Origin: Ricordea florida
Taxonomy: Eukaryota; Cnidaria; Anthozoa; Corallimorpharia; Ricordeidae
Direction of reading: 5' to 3'
Length of the DNA stretch: 64,000 nucleotides
Assembly (NCBI GenBank): GCA_949710005.1
Contig: OX453285.1
Location: 26,385,002-26,449,001, forward strand
The notes below the pieces were generated by a model. That model was given only the letters and a program-made list of their open reading frames with translations, did no database searches and was not told the DNA's origin. A program made the translations under genes and the position numbers. Shown here one piece after another: positions 11,901 through 26,900 of the stretch. Every line of letters begins with the position of its first letter. Position 1 is the first letter of the stretch.

Positions 11901-14900
11901 TTGTGCCAACACAGTGTGCCATAATGGAGGAATCTGCCAAGAGATTGATGACAATGCAAGGTGTGACTGTCCCAGTGGTTGGGAGGGGGATCGCTGCGAA
12001 ACGGGTACAGTAACCTACTCATTTATATGGAGAAATACAAATCCATTTAAGGATTTTGAGTGTATGATACAACTTACTTGTTTCAGTTTACAATTCGGAT
12101 GCGAACGTAACTGAAGATTAGAACCTGGCAGTATTTACACAATGTTTAGCAATCAGGCAATTACGCTGTCATTCAGCCAAAAATAAATAGCAAAATAATT
12201 AACAGGCTTCTTGGTATTTTTGGTTGAAACCACTGGAAATATTAATTTTAAAGAACTTCACATTAAAAAAAGTAATAATGGAAGCCCGAGCCATTCAGCA
12301 GAAAACGCGTCAAAAACGTGTAGTACAGCGATACTTCTCCATGCTGTTCCAACAGTTAAACTTAGTTTCGGTTTGATCCAAGAGGTTCATCAACGAAACC
12401 AAACCTGATTTATTGCAGATATAGATGAGTGTTTCAATAACCCCTGTATCAATGATGCGGTGGCGTGCATAAACACGGGAGGAAGCTACGAGTGTCAATG
12501 CAGTGAAGGCTTCACAGGAATACATTGTCAAATCGGTAAGGAAATTGCTGAATTGTGATGTATCAATAATAAGTTTCTAAAGAAGCGCTTTGCGTTGGCA
12601 GAAAGAACAAATACTTGGTTTGTTCCCAACCATGGTCACATGGTACCAGGTGGTGTCGCAACTGCAAGCCCCACGTCAAACACACCAGTTGAACAAGTTT
12701 TCCGCTAATGTCCAATACCGCATCATTCTGTTATAGAAAAGACTGTTTGTTATTCGTCGTGGTAACTTCAATGATAATTTAAATTAGTTCAATGGTCTCA
12801 CGACGGAGTCACTTGGGTGGTGGTCGAGACGTTTCGACTGTTACTGCTAGTCTTCTTCAGGCGATAGAATCATGAACCGCATCATGGTTATAAACTTGTC
12901 ACGTATTGGATTTCACAACAAAGCAAATCGGGTCTTGCCTTCTTGATTTCGTCCCACTTTTAAGGCAACCTTGCTAGTCATTCCTCAAACGTTTAAATAA
13001 ACGAGTCGGTACAAAACTATTGTAAAGGCAACGTGGTTAACAATCTTTAAACACTATGCTCAACCATAAAAAAGGTGACTTGGCAATACCAATATTCATT
13101 TTCTCCTAGCTGTTCTCATATATTTGTTATGGTACTAGTAAGAAGAATTTGTTTAAATATCAATACAACTCTTTTTGGTGATTTTTTTCATTATTTTTTT
13201 CATTTTCATTATTCTCATAACCTAAATGGATGATGAATAATGATTATTGTAATGAGAAATTGGATGCTGGTCACTACTGGGACTTAAAGGGTTAGCTATC
13301 CAAATGTAAGTGTACCCCTTAGCAGTCATATATCTAATTTTATTGTTTTCTGTTAGGTATAACAAGTGTTGCATTTGATCTTTGTTTCCTCTTCGATGGA
13401 TCATCGTCTCTTGGATCTCAAAATTTCAAATATACTCTGCAACTTGCAAAGGACATTCTGGCGAGTTACAACATCTCCCAAGATCAAACCAACGTGGCGG
13501 CAGCGGTTTACACCAATGATGTTATTATCAGCTTTAACTTTACTGATTACTACACCTTAGCAGCTGCATCTTCTGCTATTGACAATATTACTTTCCTCAA
13601 TGAAAATGCTCTAAACATTTCCAAAGCATTGCAAGCCGTCAATAGTACTATTTTTGCAAATGATCGAGACAACGTGACAGATGTGCTGGTTGTTTTTGTC
13701 AGCGCTACCGTGTTAGGTAATTTTGAAGAGATATCGCAACAGCTACAAGATCAAGGAATTGAAATCATTGTCGTTGGCTTAGGAGACAAAGTCGATGTTA
13801 ATCAATTAGAACAAATCGCCAGTGAGCCTGCAGCAAGTCACGTTATTACAATAGCGTTCCCGCATATTGACATAAGTCATGGAGTCACCAGCGGAGCCAT
13901 AAGCCAAGGTACATTATCCTCCTTTGTAAAGCAGTTCTTGCTTACAATATCAAATTGTCGCGTTTAAAGGAAAACAGGTTATTGCTATCGGTAGAAATTC
14001 AAATGACCACCTTAAGAAATAATGAATAAACATCAATTCCTTATGAAAACCACCATACAAAAATTTGTATGGCTATCTATTAGAGAATTTACTAGTCAGA
14101 TCTTAGAAGTTTAAGAAAAAGGTTAGGAAATTGAAGAAAATAATATACATATCAAACTGTATCATCAAGATGTCCCGATGGCTAAGTCGATTAACAACGA
14201 CCCGTTCACCTTTGCTAGAAACTCTAGTTAGTTTTTGTTTACTTTCTTGTTTATTTTCTTTTCATTTTTATAGCTGTGGATCCATGTTCCGCCTTTCCTT
14301 GTCGAAATGGAGGAAACTGTACAAATACAGTGAGCGGCTTCAATTGTTCCTGCCCGATGGAATTTAACGGACCAACATGTCAACAAGGTAACACTTTTCT
14401 ACCAAAAAAAAACAACAAATTTTTAAATACTACTTGATTTCATTCCCAATGGAAAAACATGAAATTCTTTCTTATCCTATAGATGTCGACGAGTGTACTG
14501 ACCAATCAAGCCAAGCTTGCAATGACAGTAAAATATGCGTCAACACACGAGGAGGCTACGAATGTGTTTGCAACGGCAGTCAGTATGGCAGTGAATGTCA
14601 ATATCGTAAGTACACGTACAACACACCTATTGCCAGAAATCCGCATAAATGTGACAATTTACGTTGCTAAGAAATATTCCAGCTCTGGTGATCAATTACA
14701 AGAAATGTTGAAGTTTAAACAGTGTGATATTGCTGCTATTTTTTTTTTTTTAATTTTCTAGGTGTTGATCCCAAGATAGATCTGGCCTTCTTGGTTGATG
14801 GTTCTCAAGTTGTCACCAATGACAACTTCCAGCATTTCAAGTCCTTCATTAACGCTCTCAGTGCTTCATTTAATTTGTCCCAAGAAGAAACCCATGTTGG

Positions 14901-17900
14901 TGTTGTGGTGTATGGAGATTCCCCTCACCTAGTCATTGAATTTGATGATTTCTTTGATCAATCATCTTTGAGAGACGCTGTTGATAACATCTCTTACCCA
15001 GAGAGTAGACAGAGCCTTATGGGTCAAGGGCTCTCTCTTGTTGCCTCGGATCTTTTTAATTCAAGTGCAGCTCGACCAAACGCTACTAAAGTCTTGGTGA
15101 TCCTTACCGCTAGTAAATCACAAGATGACATTGAGAGGCCCTCATTTAACCTTCTCAATGATGACAATGTCAACGTTTTCAGTATCGGAGTAGGATCCCA
15201 GTACAGTATGGGTCAGTTGAGTGAAATATCCTCCGATCCCGACAGTAAGCACGTATTTGACTTTATTTCCGGAGATGCTCTTGGTATGAAAACGAAGGAC
15301 TTTAAAATGGCGATGGCAGAAGGTGAGGAGTAAATGCATACAACGTATTAGTGTTCCAAGTAAATAATGAAACGAAAGGCGCTTGAAGTATTGTAATATG
15401 TCGTATTCTTTTTCAATCAAGTAACTTGGAATTGAAGTCAGTTTGTTATTGCCAATTTCTTCTAGCACTTGATCCTTGCTCCAGTTTCCCATGTAAAAAT
15501 GGCACTTGCCATTTAATAGAAGATGGCTACGTATGTAACTGCACAATGGGCTTCTATGGAAAGAACTGTGAACGAGGTAATAAGCGTTGTAATGGGCTCC
15601 TGGCGTTGATAAGTTATCATAAGCACAACTGGTAAGACAATACCACTTTTTGAGAACTGAAAATTTCAAGTAGTTTTTTGGAACAAAATGAAACTCTGAT
15701 TTTCTTCCCTTCAGCTAACGACTAAGTTCTTCCAAACCGAGTTCCATTAGTTCTTTCCTCTTCTGCAGCGAACGATTCGTGTAATCCTGATCCCTGCCAA
15801 AATGATGGAGTATGCCATACGCTTGGGTCAGACCTTTACAACTGCACTTGCCCACCAGGGTGGACTGGGGTCAACTGTGATCAAGGTGTGTCCCATTTTC
15901 AACGTTCATGAGTCATTCTTAATATTGTTTTGAATTAAAGTTTATTAAAACTATTGTCATGATTTCACGACGAACTGTTTCGATTCACTACAGATATCCA
16001 AGAATGCTCTAGAGCTGAAAATATCTGTCAGAACGGAGGAACGTGTCAGGAAAGAATGGGCGACTACGTGTGTAACTGTGCAGATGGATATGCAGGAAAG
16101 AACTGTGATAAAGGTAGCTTCGTACCAATAAATGATTTCCTTTGTACTATTTGCAATAAAACAGTCTATTATGATTTAACACTAGTGTTTTTTATGAGTA
16201 GTCAGTTCTCCTACACATCAATTAAGATCTGACTACACAGAAGCCACTGCCCCTACAAACCAATTGATGTTTAAATACACTTTTTGATCTTTCTAGCTTG
16301 TAAGGAGGACAACATTGATCTGGCCTTCATGATAGAGGGCTCGTCCAGCCTCAATCAATGGGGAGATGACAACTTTGCCAAGATAATCAACGTCACAAAA
16401 ATAACGCTGCACTTTTTTGATGGCCCACAAACAAGAATTGGAGTGGTATTGTATGCAACCGATGCCGAGTCGAAGGTTAATTTTACTTTTAATCTAGCCC
16501 AACGACTCGCGGCCATTGATAATTTATCTTATCCTTCCGGTTGGACATTCATCGGGAAAGCCTTGAACTACACAAGGCAACAACTTTTCACGCCCATGAC
16601 ATCAAACGATCATCGTGTTCTGGTTGTCTTTACCGATGGAACTTCCAATGACGCTGTCTCCGTTGCATCAAAGCTGCTTCATGATATAAACGTCACCATA
16701 ATAGTGATTGCCCTTGGAAACTGGTATGATGAGAGACAGGTTTACACAATGGCAACTGATCCCGATTCCAAAACAACGTTGATGGTCAAATTCTCCGAAT
16801 TGGAGGGTCAGGCGAGGCGTGTTAGAGACATGATTTGTGAAGGTATAGTTGAATGTATTTTGAGCTGGTTGTGCGCAACACTTTAAATTCTCGTAACGTA
16901 AGGCTTAGTTGAACAAAACTGCTGTAACAGCTCGAATTAATTTGCTGAGGGAGGCTTAAACATTTGCAGGAAGGCCAATTCTGGTTTTCGCTAGTGAAGT
17001 GTTCTCTTACCATGGCCACGGCTGCCGTGAACAATTACGCCAGTTAGGAATTGGGCGTTGGTTCCTGACGCTTAACCCTTTTATTACATTTAAAGATTTA
17101 CATTTCGTAGCTCGGCAAGTAAAGTTCGAGTAAAGATCTTATACCCTCGGGTTAAAAAGTTCCATGCTCTGCTCACTTAATATTTAACTTATCTAATGCA
17201 GCTGTAGACAACTGCTTCAATGACCCTTGTCGCAATGGAGGAGAGTGCAATAACCTAGTGGACGGCTACAGCTGCGCATGTGCCTCAGGGTACACAGGAA
17301 CAAACTGCGAAAATGGTAAGCTCTAGATTTTTTTCTTTCATTATTTAACTAACAGCATGTCCTACAATTCTTTCAAGAAATCCCCTAATGAGCAGTTTTC
17401 TCATTTGTAGAGAAGTCTCGTACTGATCCAGAAAGATAATGAAACGGCAAACTCGAGCTTGATTCCGCCGGCGTCAGGCACAACAAAAGACTACTACTGA
17501 TTTTGAAACTTTCATTCTCGAAACGTGCTTTGCCCCTATTTTCAACTGTTTTTGAAAATTCCTGGTCAGCCTTTCTTGAAACTGAAACGGATCTATTTTA
17601 GCTTCGGGGAGAAATATCTCCATATTGATTCTGATGGCGCATGAAACTGAGAATTTACTCAAGCTTTAACCTGACAAATAAACTGTTGCACTGGAATGAG
17701 CAATAATTTCTATCCCAGCCTCACTTCTGTTGAAAGGTCAGGTCACTAAGCATAAGCAGTGAAAGAGCCTCTTACAAAAACATGGGTTTCCAGATATTTC
17801 ACAATTTTCTTATATTTACTGAAGCGCAACGCCATTTTTGATATAGCTTCTTCGTTTCTCAGATATCGATGAATGCGCACTTTCTGTGTGCACGGATGAG

Positions 17901-20900
17901 GCGAGGATCTGTATCAACTTTCCTGGTACTCACTTCTGCAACTGTAAACCAGGTTACTTTGACGAAAGAAGATCATGTAACCGAGGTAAGTACAGTATTA
18001 ACTTAATCTCACTCCTTAATCAATAGCGCACTGTATAGGAAATTAGGACTTTAAAAAAGCGCACGTGGCAGAATTTACTTCGCATGGACATCTTTCATTC
18101 TGTATAGAAATTCCAATTACAATGCAAAATTAGAACAAGGAATGAAAATAAAAGAAATGTCCTCGATGAATAGATAACTTGAATTCTCCTGAACTATTGG
18201 TGCTTAGTTTGAGGATTTTGTTTTTTTATTACTTCAGTCAGTCAAATAGTCAGCGGGCTATCTTTTGTTACAGAATATGACATCATGCTTAACATTGGCT
18301 TGGTTATATACACCGGCGCAAGCATTCTACCAGAAGACTTTGAAAGACAAACCGCATTTGTCAAAGGACTAGCTCAAATGTTCAATGTTACTGAAAACAC
18401 CACAAACATTGGCATCATAACATACTCTGATGATGCAGCTGTCAGATACGGATTCGATGACATAGCTAACCAGGCTGAGCTGGAGGCTACCTTGGACAAC
18501 TTAACAACCGGAGGAGATGGAAGAAACATTGGAGAGGCATTAGACCTGGCACGAAGGGATCTCTTTAATCAATCCACAGCAAATGACAACACTACTGTGC
18601 GTAACATTCTAATTATAATAACCGACGGTCCGGTCGATGATAACATCACCGTGACATCAGATAACCTTAGGCTCAGTACCAGTGTCACTATCTTCAGTGT
18701 AGGGATAAGTGGATACGTTCTAGATGAACTCAACGAAATGGCGTCCGACCCAGACCAAGAACATGTGTTTACAGCGGCGTCGTATGACGGTCTGGGGCCA
18801 ATCATGGGTCCACTTAAAGATGCTATTATAGGTATGATCATAGCTAGACACAAAACACCATTGACGAATTATAATTAAATTACTGAGGAATGCTGCCTTG
18901 TTTAGCCTTTTGTTTTGAGCTGTTTTCCCTGAAATTACGAACCAGCATCAGCTACTGTCACTAGAAGTTACTAGTTGTACAAGGCAGTATTTCGGTAACA
19001 AAGAAACAAATTGTTAAGACGATTAATAGAAAAAAAAGATATGAATATAAGTTTACTGCAAGATTTCCGCAAGAGGATCTCCTCACCAGGGAGCCTAAGC
19101 AAAACACAGTGAAAATAAAATCTGTTGGGTTCAGCTGTAGTCCAAGCTCTACAAATTAACAAAGTCAAACGACACATTTGGGTCAATTTGATTTCCAAAC
19201 CAAACCATAAATTGACAGTGAGAGTTTCCGTTAAGAATGTTCTTCTTCTCTGGTATAGGTGTTTGTACAAATCATCCATGTCAAAATGGAGGATCGTGCT
19301 ATTCCTCAAGAGGCACCTTCGCTTGCGACTGTGCCCCAGGCTGGACAGGAGAGACATGTCACGTGGGTAAGATCATTAACAAGGTACCATCTGGCGGTTG
19401 TCAAGATACACGATTACATTCCACTAGACTCGCAGTTCTTCTATTCGTGAGAGACTTAAATTACATATGCAGCGTCCTTGCCTCAGGTCATAGCTTCCAG
19501 TACAAACGTTCAAAACTAGATTACCCTCCCTCCGTTGCCTCAGTAGTCTCGATCCATCTCCACTGCACTCCACTGGAACCAAGTGTACATGTAGTATGTT
19601 TTAAAAGCATTGATGACAGAGTATCAAAACGATAATAGCCAAGTCATTGGTTCGTAATCTATTTATTAATCAGGACTTGGTGCATTACATTCAATAAAAA
19701 AAATATACTATCGAATCCAAACTAAAATAACCTAAGTTCTTCATCGCTGTTTATTTCCTCAGATGTCGATGAGTGCTTCAACGACCCATGTCTTAATGAT
19801 GCCATGACGTGCGAGAACACTCGTGGAAGTTATCAGTGTCAATGCGGTGAACGATTTACAGGAGTTCATTGCCAAATAGGTACGTTTCTTGTTATGGAAC
19901 CACCATCTTAGTTTCCATCACAGTAACGACTACAGGAATGATATTAAGGAGCCTTACTTTCCTTATCTTGTAAATATACCACAAGAAGACCGTGAATAGA
20001 TGACCTCCAATTAAAATACTTATTATCGTCACGGTTTAATCACTCGCTTATATTAATAATGTGCTCTTTTTAAAGGAGTGACAAGCCATGCCATCGACCT
20101 TGCATTCCTCTTTGACGGATCATTGACTCTCGGATCTCAAAACTTTGAAAAGGCCAAGCAACTTGCAAAGGACATTCTGCCCAGTTACAACATCTCCCAA
20201 GATCAAACCAACGTAGCGGCAGCAGTCTACGCCAGTGACGTTACTGTCAGCTTTAACTTTACTGATTACTACACCTTAGCAGCTGTATCTTCTGCTATTG
20301 ACAATATTACTTTCCTCAATGAAAATGCTCTAAACATTTCCAAAGCATTGCAAGCCGTCAATCATACTATTTTTGCAAATGATCGAGACAACGTGATAGA
20401 TGTGCTGTTCGTTTTTGTTAGCGATACCGTGTTAGGTAATTTTGAACAGATATCGCAACAGCTTCAAGATCAAGGAATTGAAATCATTGTCGTTGGCTTA
20501 GGAGACAAAGTCGATATTCATCAATTAGAACAAATCGCCAGTGAGCCTGCAGCAAGTCACGTTATTACAATAGCGCTCCCGCATATTGACATAAGTGATG
20601 GAGTGACCAGCGGAGCCATAAGCCAAGGTAACTTTTTCTAGCTTCTTTCTCGCTAGGATCAAATAACAAATAACAAATATCTAGTGCGTTCTTATTCCAA
20701 ATGCTTGCCTAGTTAGCCATAGAAAGGCTAGTAAAAAAAATTAGCTGTCCGTCTCCCCTTTAAACATTCAACTGCCTTTTATCACTGACAACCTGGAGAA
20801 AATTATTCATATAAGAGACACACTAAAACACAACTACCTAGGTTTACCCAATAATGAATTGCTTCGATCCATTATTACATGCAACTATCTGTTTACATTT

Positions 20901-23900
20901 TCAGCTGTGGATCCATGTTCCGCCTTTCCTTGTCGAAATGGAGGAAACTGTACAAATACAGTGAGCGGCTTCAATTGTTCCTGCCCGATGGAATTTAACG
21001 GACCAACATGTCAACAAGGTAAAACTTTTCTACCAAAAAAAAAAACAAAAATTCTTTAAATACTACTTCATTTCCTTCCCAATGGAAAAACATGAAATTC
21101 TTTCTTTTCCTATAGATGTCGACGAGTGTACTGACCAATTAATCCAAGCTTGCAATGACAGTAAAATATGCGTCAACACACGAGGAGGCTACGAATGTGT
21201 TTGCAACGGAGGCCAGTACGGCAGTGAATGTCAATATCGTAAGTACACGTACAACACACCTATTGCCAGAAATCCACATAAATGTGACATTTTACGTTAC
21301 TAAGAAACATTTCAGCCGTGGTGAACAATTACATGAAATGTTGAAGTTTAAACTGTGTGATATTGCTGCTATGTTTTTAATTTTCTAGGTGTTGATCCCA
21401 AGATAGATCTGGCCTTCTTGGTTGATGGTTCTCAAGTTGTCACCAATGACAACTTCCAGTATTTCAAATCCTTCATCATGGCTCTCAGTGCTTCATTTAA
21501 TTTGTCCCAGGAAGAAACCCATGTTGGTGTTGTGGTGTATGGAGATTCCCCTAATCTTGTCATTGAATTTGATGATTTCTTTGATCAATCATCTTTGGAA
21601 GACGCTGTTAATAACATCTCTTACCCAGAGAGTAGACAAAGCCTGATGGGTCAAGGGCTTTCTCTTGTTGCCTCGGATCTTTTTAATTCAAGTGCAGCTC
21701 GACCAAACGCTACTACAGTCTTGGTGATCCTTACCGCTAGTAAATCACAAGATGACATTGAGAGGCCCTCATTTAACCTTCTCAATAATGACAATGTCAA
21801 CGTTTTCAGCATCGGAGTAGGATCACAGTACAGTATGGGTCAGTTCAGGGAAATATCCTCCGATCCCGACAGCAAGCACGTATTTGACTTTATTTCCGGA
21901 GATGCTCTTGGTATGAAAACGAGGGACTTTAAAATGGCCATAGCAGAAGGTGAGGAGTAACAGATAGAATCCCTAACAACTGGCATTCTTATTAACAAGT
22001 TTTATTTCTTTTCATTCGTTTATCTTAGCTCTTGACCAATGCTCTAATGATCCATGTAAGAACGGCACTTGTGTTTTGTCAGAGGATGGTTACATGTGTA
22101 GTTGCACAACTGGTTATACTGGAAAGAACTGCGATAGAGGTAAAATGCTATCTTCCTATTTTTCTGAAGACATTCAAATAGTCCAATACTGTATCGTTAC
22201 TCATTGTGTGTAACCCAAGATGCGACTAAAATAATTCTTGTTGTCTTATTTTCGTTCTCATATCGTCTTCCTATTCTTTGACAGAAACTACTATTTGTGA
22301 TCCGGCTAATCCGTGCAGCAATGATGGAGAATGTCAAGTACTGGGACCAAGTTCCTATAAATGCGTCTGTTTGGCAGGGTGGACTGGGGTCAACTGCAGT
22401 GAAGGTGCTTACAACGACAATTTCTGTTCTCTTTCTCAGTTTTACATAAACGATTGATTACATGTACAAGTCTAGCTTCCAGTACCTGACCCAAGTTGTA
22501 AAATGCTACGCACTGTGTATGTTTTGGCTTATTTCAGATATACAAGAATGCTCTAGAGCTGAAAATATCTGTCAGAACGGAGGAACGTGTCAGGAAAGAA
22601 TGGGCGACTACTTTTGCATCTGTGCTGATGGATTTGCTGGAAAGAACTGCGATAAAGGTAGCTTCGTACCAATAAATGCATCTCCGTACGTTGTACTATT
22701 TGCAACAACAACATTCTATTACGATTTAAGACTACTGCTTCTCATGAGATGTCACTCATTCGTACACATCAATTGAGATCTGACTACACATTTTGATCCT
22801 TCTAGCTTGTAATGAGGACAACATTGATCTGGTCTTCATGATAGAGGGTTCGTCCAGCCTCAATCAATGGGGAGATGACAACTTTGCCAAGATAATCAAC
22901 GTCACAAAAATAACGCTGGACTATTTCAACGCCCCACAAACAAGAATTGGTGTAGTATTGTATGCAACCGATGCCGAGTTGAAGGTCAATTTCACTTTTA
23001 ATCTGACCCAACGAGTCGCGGCCCTCGATAGTTTATCTTATCCTTCTGGTTGGACATTCATCGGGAAAGCCTTGAACTACACAAGGCAACAACTTTTTAC
23101 GCCGATGCCACAAAACGATCATCGTGTTCTGGTTGTTTTTACCGATGGAACTTCCAATGACGCTGTCTCCGTTGCATCAAAGCTGCTTCATGATATAAAC
23201 GTCACCATAATAGTGGTTGCCCTTGGAAACTGGTATGATGAGAGACAGGTGTACACAATGGCTACTGATCCAGATTATAAAACAACGCTGATGGTCCAAT
23301 TCTCTGAATTGGAGGATCACGCAAGGCGTGTCAGAGACATGATTTGTGAGGGTAAGTCATGAACTCAGTAACTATCTCAATAAGAAAGCTTATTGACACG
23401 ACGTTTCTCTCTACCACGGCAATATTCTTGCCCACAAAGCCTTTAAAGCGTAATACTACACTTTTAAAGTTTTGCTAGTTCTCAATTCAGCTGTACATGG
23501 TGCAAATGGCATGCCTTTAAAGATGTTCGTTTCTTCCTAATACTGATATTAAACAAACAATTTAAACGGGTTCTACAGCTAAGAAAAGGACGCCATCCCC
23601 GGCATATAATGCAGTAGTAGGGCGCCACATATTACGATACATAAGGAAACTCTCGCATCAACTCACTCTTCTATTTATTCTATGCAGCGGTTGACCACTG
23701 CTATAGTAATCCTTGTCGCAACAGTGGAAATTGCTTTAACATGTTGGATGGCTACGCCTGTGCATGCAGTCCCGGATATACTGGGGCAAACTGCGGGATT
23801 GGTGAGAAAAATGCAATCTTTATTCAATACTGCATTTCTACTTCCATAATCTGCCAATTTTTCGCTAATTCAATAAGTATATGCTACGCTGAAACGTTCT

Positions 23901-26900
23901 TCTTGAATATTCTTGTTAGATATCAATGAATGTTCAACTTCGCCTTGTTCAGAAGAAACAGAGATATGCATCAATTTTCCTGGCACCCACTTCTGTAACT
24001 GCAAGCCGGGCAACTTTGATGTACAAAGATCCTGCAGCCGAGGTCAGTTGCAATTTTAATAGGTACCTTATACAGGTGTAGCTCTGCAGATTATGCTCCA
24101 GCCCTATTTTGTTTGCTAAATAAGAAAACACAAAGCTAAAAAAAGCGGTATTATGACGGTATTAGTATATAAAAATCTATTTGAGTTATTTTAGCAGAAT
24201 CGACTATAGATGCTGCTTTCAAGAAACCTTCCCCTCCTTTTGCACTAATGAACAAACACCAGTTAACTGACCAACTTGTGTTCCAGAATACGACACTGGC
24301 CTCAACATTGGTGTCATCATATACACTGGGTCATCTGTTCATCCAGACGACTTTGTAAAACAAACCGCATTTGTCAAAGGACTCGCTCAAATGTTCAATG
24401 TTACTGAAAACACCACAAACATTGGCATCATAACATACTCTGATGATGCAGCTGTCAGATACGGATTCGATGACATAGCTAACCAGGCTGAGCTGGAGGC
24501 TGCCTTGGACAACTTAACAACCGGAGGAGATGGAAGAAACATTGGAGAGGCATTAGACCTGGCACGAAGGGATCTCTTTAATCAATCCACAGCAGATGAC
24601 AACAGTACTCTGCCAAACATTCTAATTGTAATTACCGACGGTCTCGCAGATGATGACGTCACCGGGCCGTCAGATGCCTTAAAACTAGACTCTGATGTCG
24701 TCATCTTTAGCGTGGGGCTTGCTGAATACGACCCAGATGAACTTAACGATATTGCTTCTGAACCGATCTCTGCACACGTTTTCATTACAGCTACCTTTTC
24801 CGGCCTTGGGCCGATTATGGGACCACTGAAGGATGCGATTATCAAAGGTATTGAAAAGTGTTTCTTTTTACCTGCCCACCATAGAAACACCCATTTTCTC
24901 AAGACAATTTGTCAAATGTGTGCTGAGCCCCTGGTCAGTTTATCTGCCACTAACAGCCATGCACAAGTTTCCGGCCACAAAACAGATGCCCGTTCTTTAA
25001 TAAAATCTGTTTTTTGCAATCCTTTTTTCATAACAAAAAAAAACTACACTATTAGGTCTCTGAAGCTTCGTTGGTCGAAACATAAAAGATGTCTTACTTT
25101 ACGAATAATATTTTTATCTTTTAGCGGCAGACGCTTGCGCTGATCAGCCGTGCAAGAATGGTGGTTCTTGTCACCTGATTGAAAACACTGTCACGTGTGA
25201 TTGCGTGCCTGGCTGGACCGGAGAAACCTGTGAAATAGGTTGGCACAATCCTGTTTTGCTACCTCAAAGTTCTTCTATTAAGGGCATTACGAGACGGTGG
25301 GGTCAAACATTCCATTATTTTATTTAACTAATATGGTGCTAAAAATGTTCTTTGCACCTTGAATGGTAATTTTTACAATACATTGGATTGGTAAGCACAA
25401 TGCTTTTAACACTGGTCACCTCTAAAAGCCATAAGGACCCTTTTGCGGTAAAAAGGATAGTAAAGGCCGTTGACAATTTAATCATTGAAATCATTTAATC
25501 TTCTCTAAATTCCAGACATTGATGAGTGTTTCAACAACCCATGTCTTAATGACGCCTTCGGGTGCAAGAATACTCGTGGAAGTTATCAATGTCAATGCGG
25601 TGAACGTTTTACAGGAGTCCATTGTCAGATAGGTATGTTACTTATTTTGGAACCGCCTCAGTCTTAGACTGAATCCCAATAAGGACTTAAACATTGATAT
25701 TGTGTGGCCTTCCTTTCCTTATCTTGTAAATATACCACACGACGACACTGGAATGGATGACCTGCAGTTATAATACCTATTATCATATGACTCGTCCGGC
25801 CCCGTTCGCGCAATCCCATATATAGAAAACCATAGTATTAGCTGACGTGTGTAGGGACGGAAGGGTTAAAGTGAGCCGGTCCGGAAAAATCCGTCCGACC
25901 CTGGTGCACTTGTTCTGCTTTGTGGCAAAAACAAAACATTAAAAGGAAACAGAAATGAGAAAATAAGTCACGTTTGTTGATGAACTGCGAATTTCTTTTT
26001 CTCACTTGAAAAAATAAAGAAAGGAGAAGTCTTAATTGTAGATTATTTTTCTGTGATTTTTCCCGCGTGTGCCAGGCTATCGCTTCCTATTTAGAATGAA
26101 ACCAAGTTTTCAAAACTTAGTCAGTGGTGATATGCCGGATAAAATGCTTATTGGCTCAATTAGGTCGAGCCGGACAGAAAAATATTTGGCTCTCGTCCAT
26201 TACGCACGCAGCTCGCTGCGCTCGGTCCGTACGTCATGACCTCTACTCAAATATTTTCCCGTCCGGCCCTCTTACTTAGTCAATAAGCACATATTATTAT
26301 CCCTGTTGAATCACTCGCTTATATTGTTCTTGTGTTCCTGTAAAAGGACTGACAAGCAATGCCATCGACCTTGCATTCCTCTTTGACGGATCAATGACTC
26401 TCGGATCTCAAAACTTTGAAAAGGCCAAGCAACTTGCGAAGGACATTCTGCCCACTTACAACACCTCCCAAGATCAAACCAACGTAGCAGCAGCAGTCTA
26501 CGCCAGTGATGTTATTGTCAGCTTTAACTTTACTGATTACTACACCTTAGCAGCTGTATCTTCTGCTATTGACAATATTACTTTCCTCAATGAAAATGCT
26601 CTAAACATTTCCAAAGCATTGAGAGCCGTCAATAATACTATTTTTGCCAATGATCGAGACAAGGTGCCAGATGTGCTGTTCGTTTTTGTTAGCGATACCG
26701 TGTTAGGTAATTTTGAACAGATATCGCAACAGCTTCAAGATCAAGGAATTGAAATCATTGTCTTTGGCTTAGGAGACAAAGTCGATGTTAATCAATTAGA
26801 ACAAATCGCCAGTGAGCCTGCAGCAAGTCACGTTATTACAATAGCGTTCCCGCATATTGACATAAGTCATGGAGTCACCAGCGGAGCCATAAGCCAAGGT

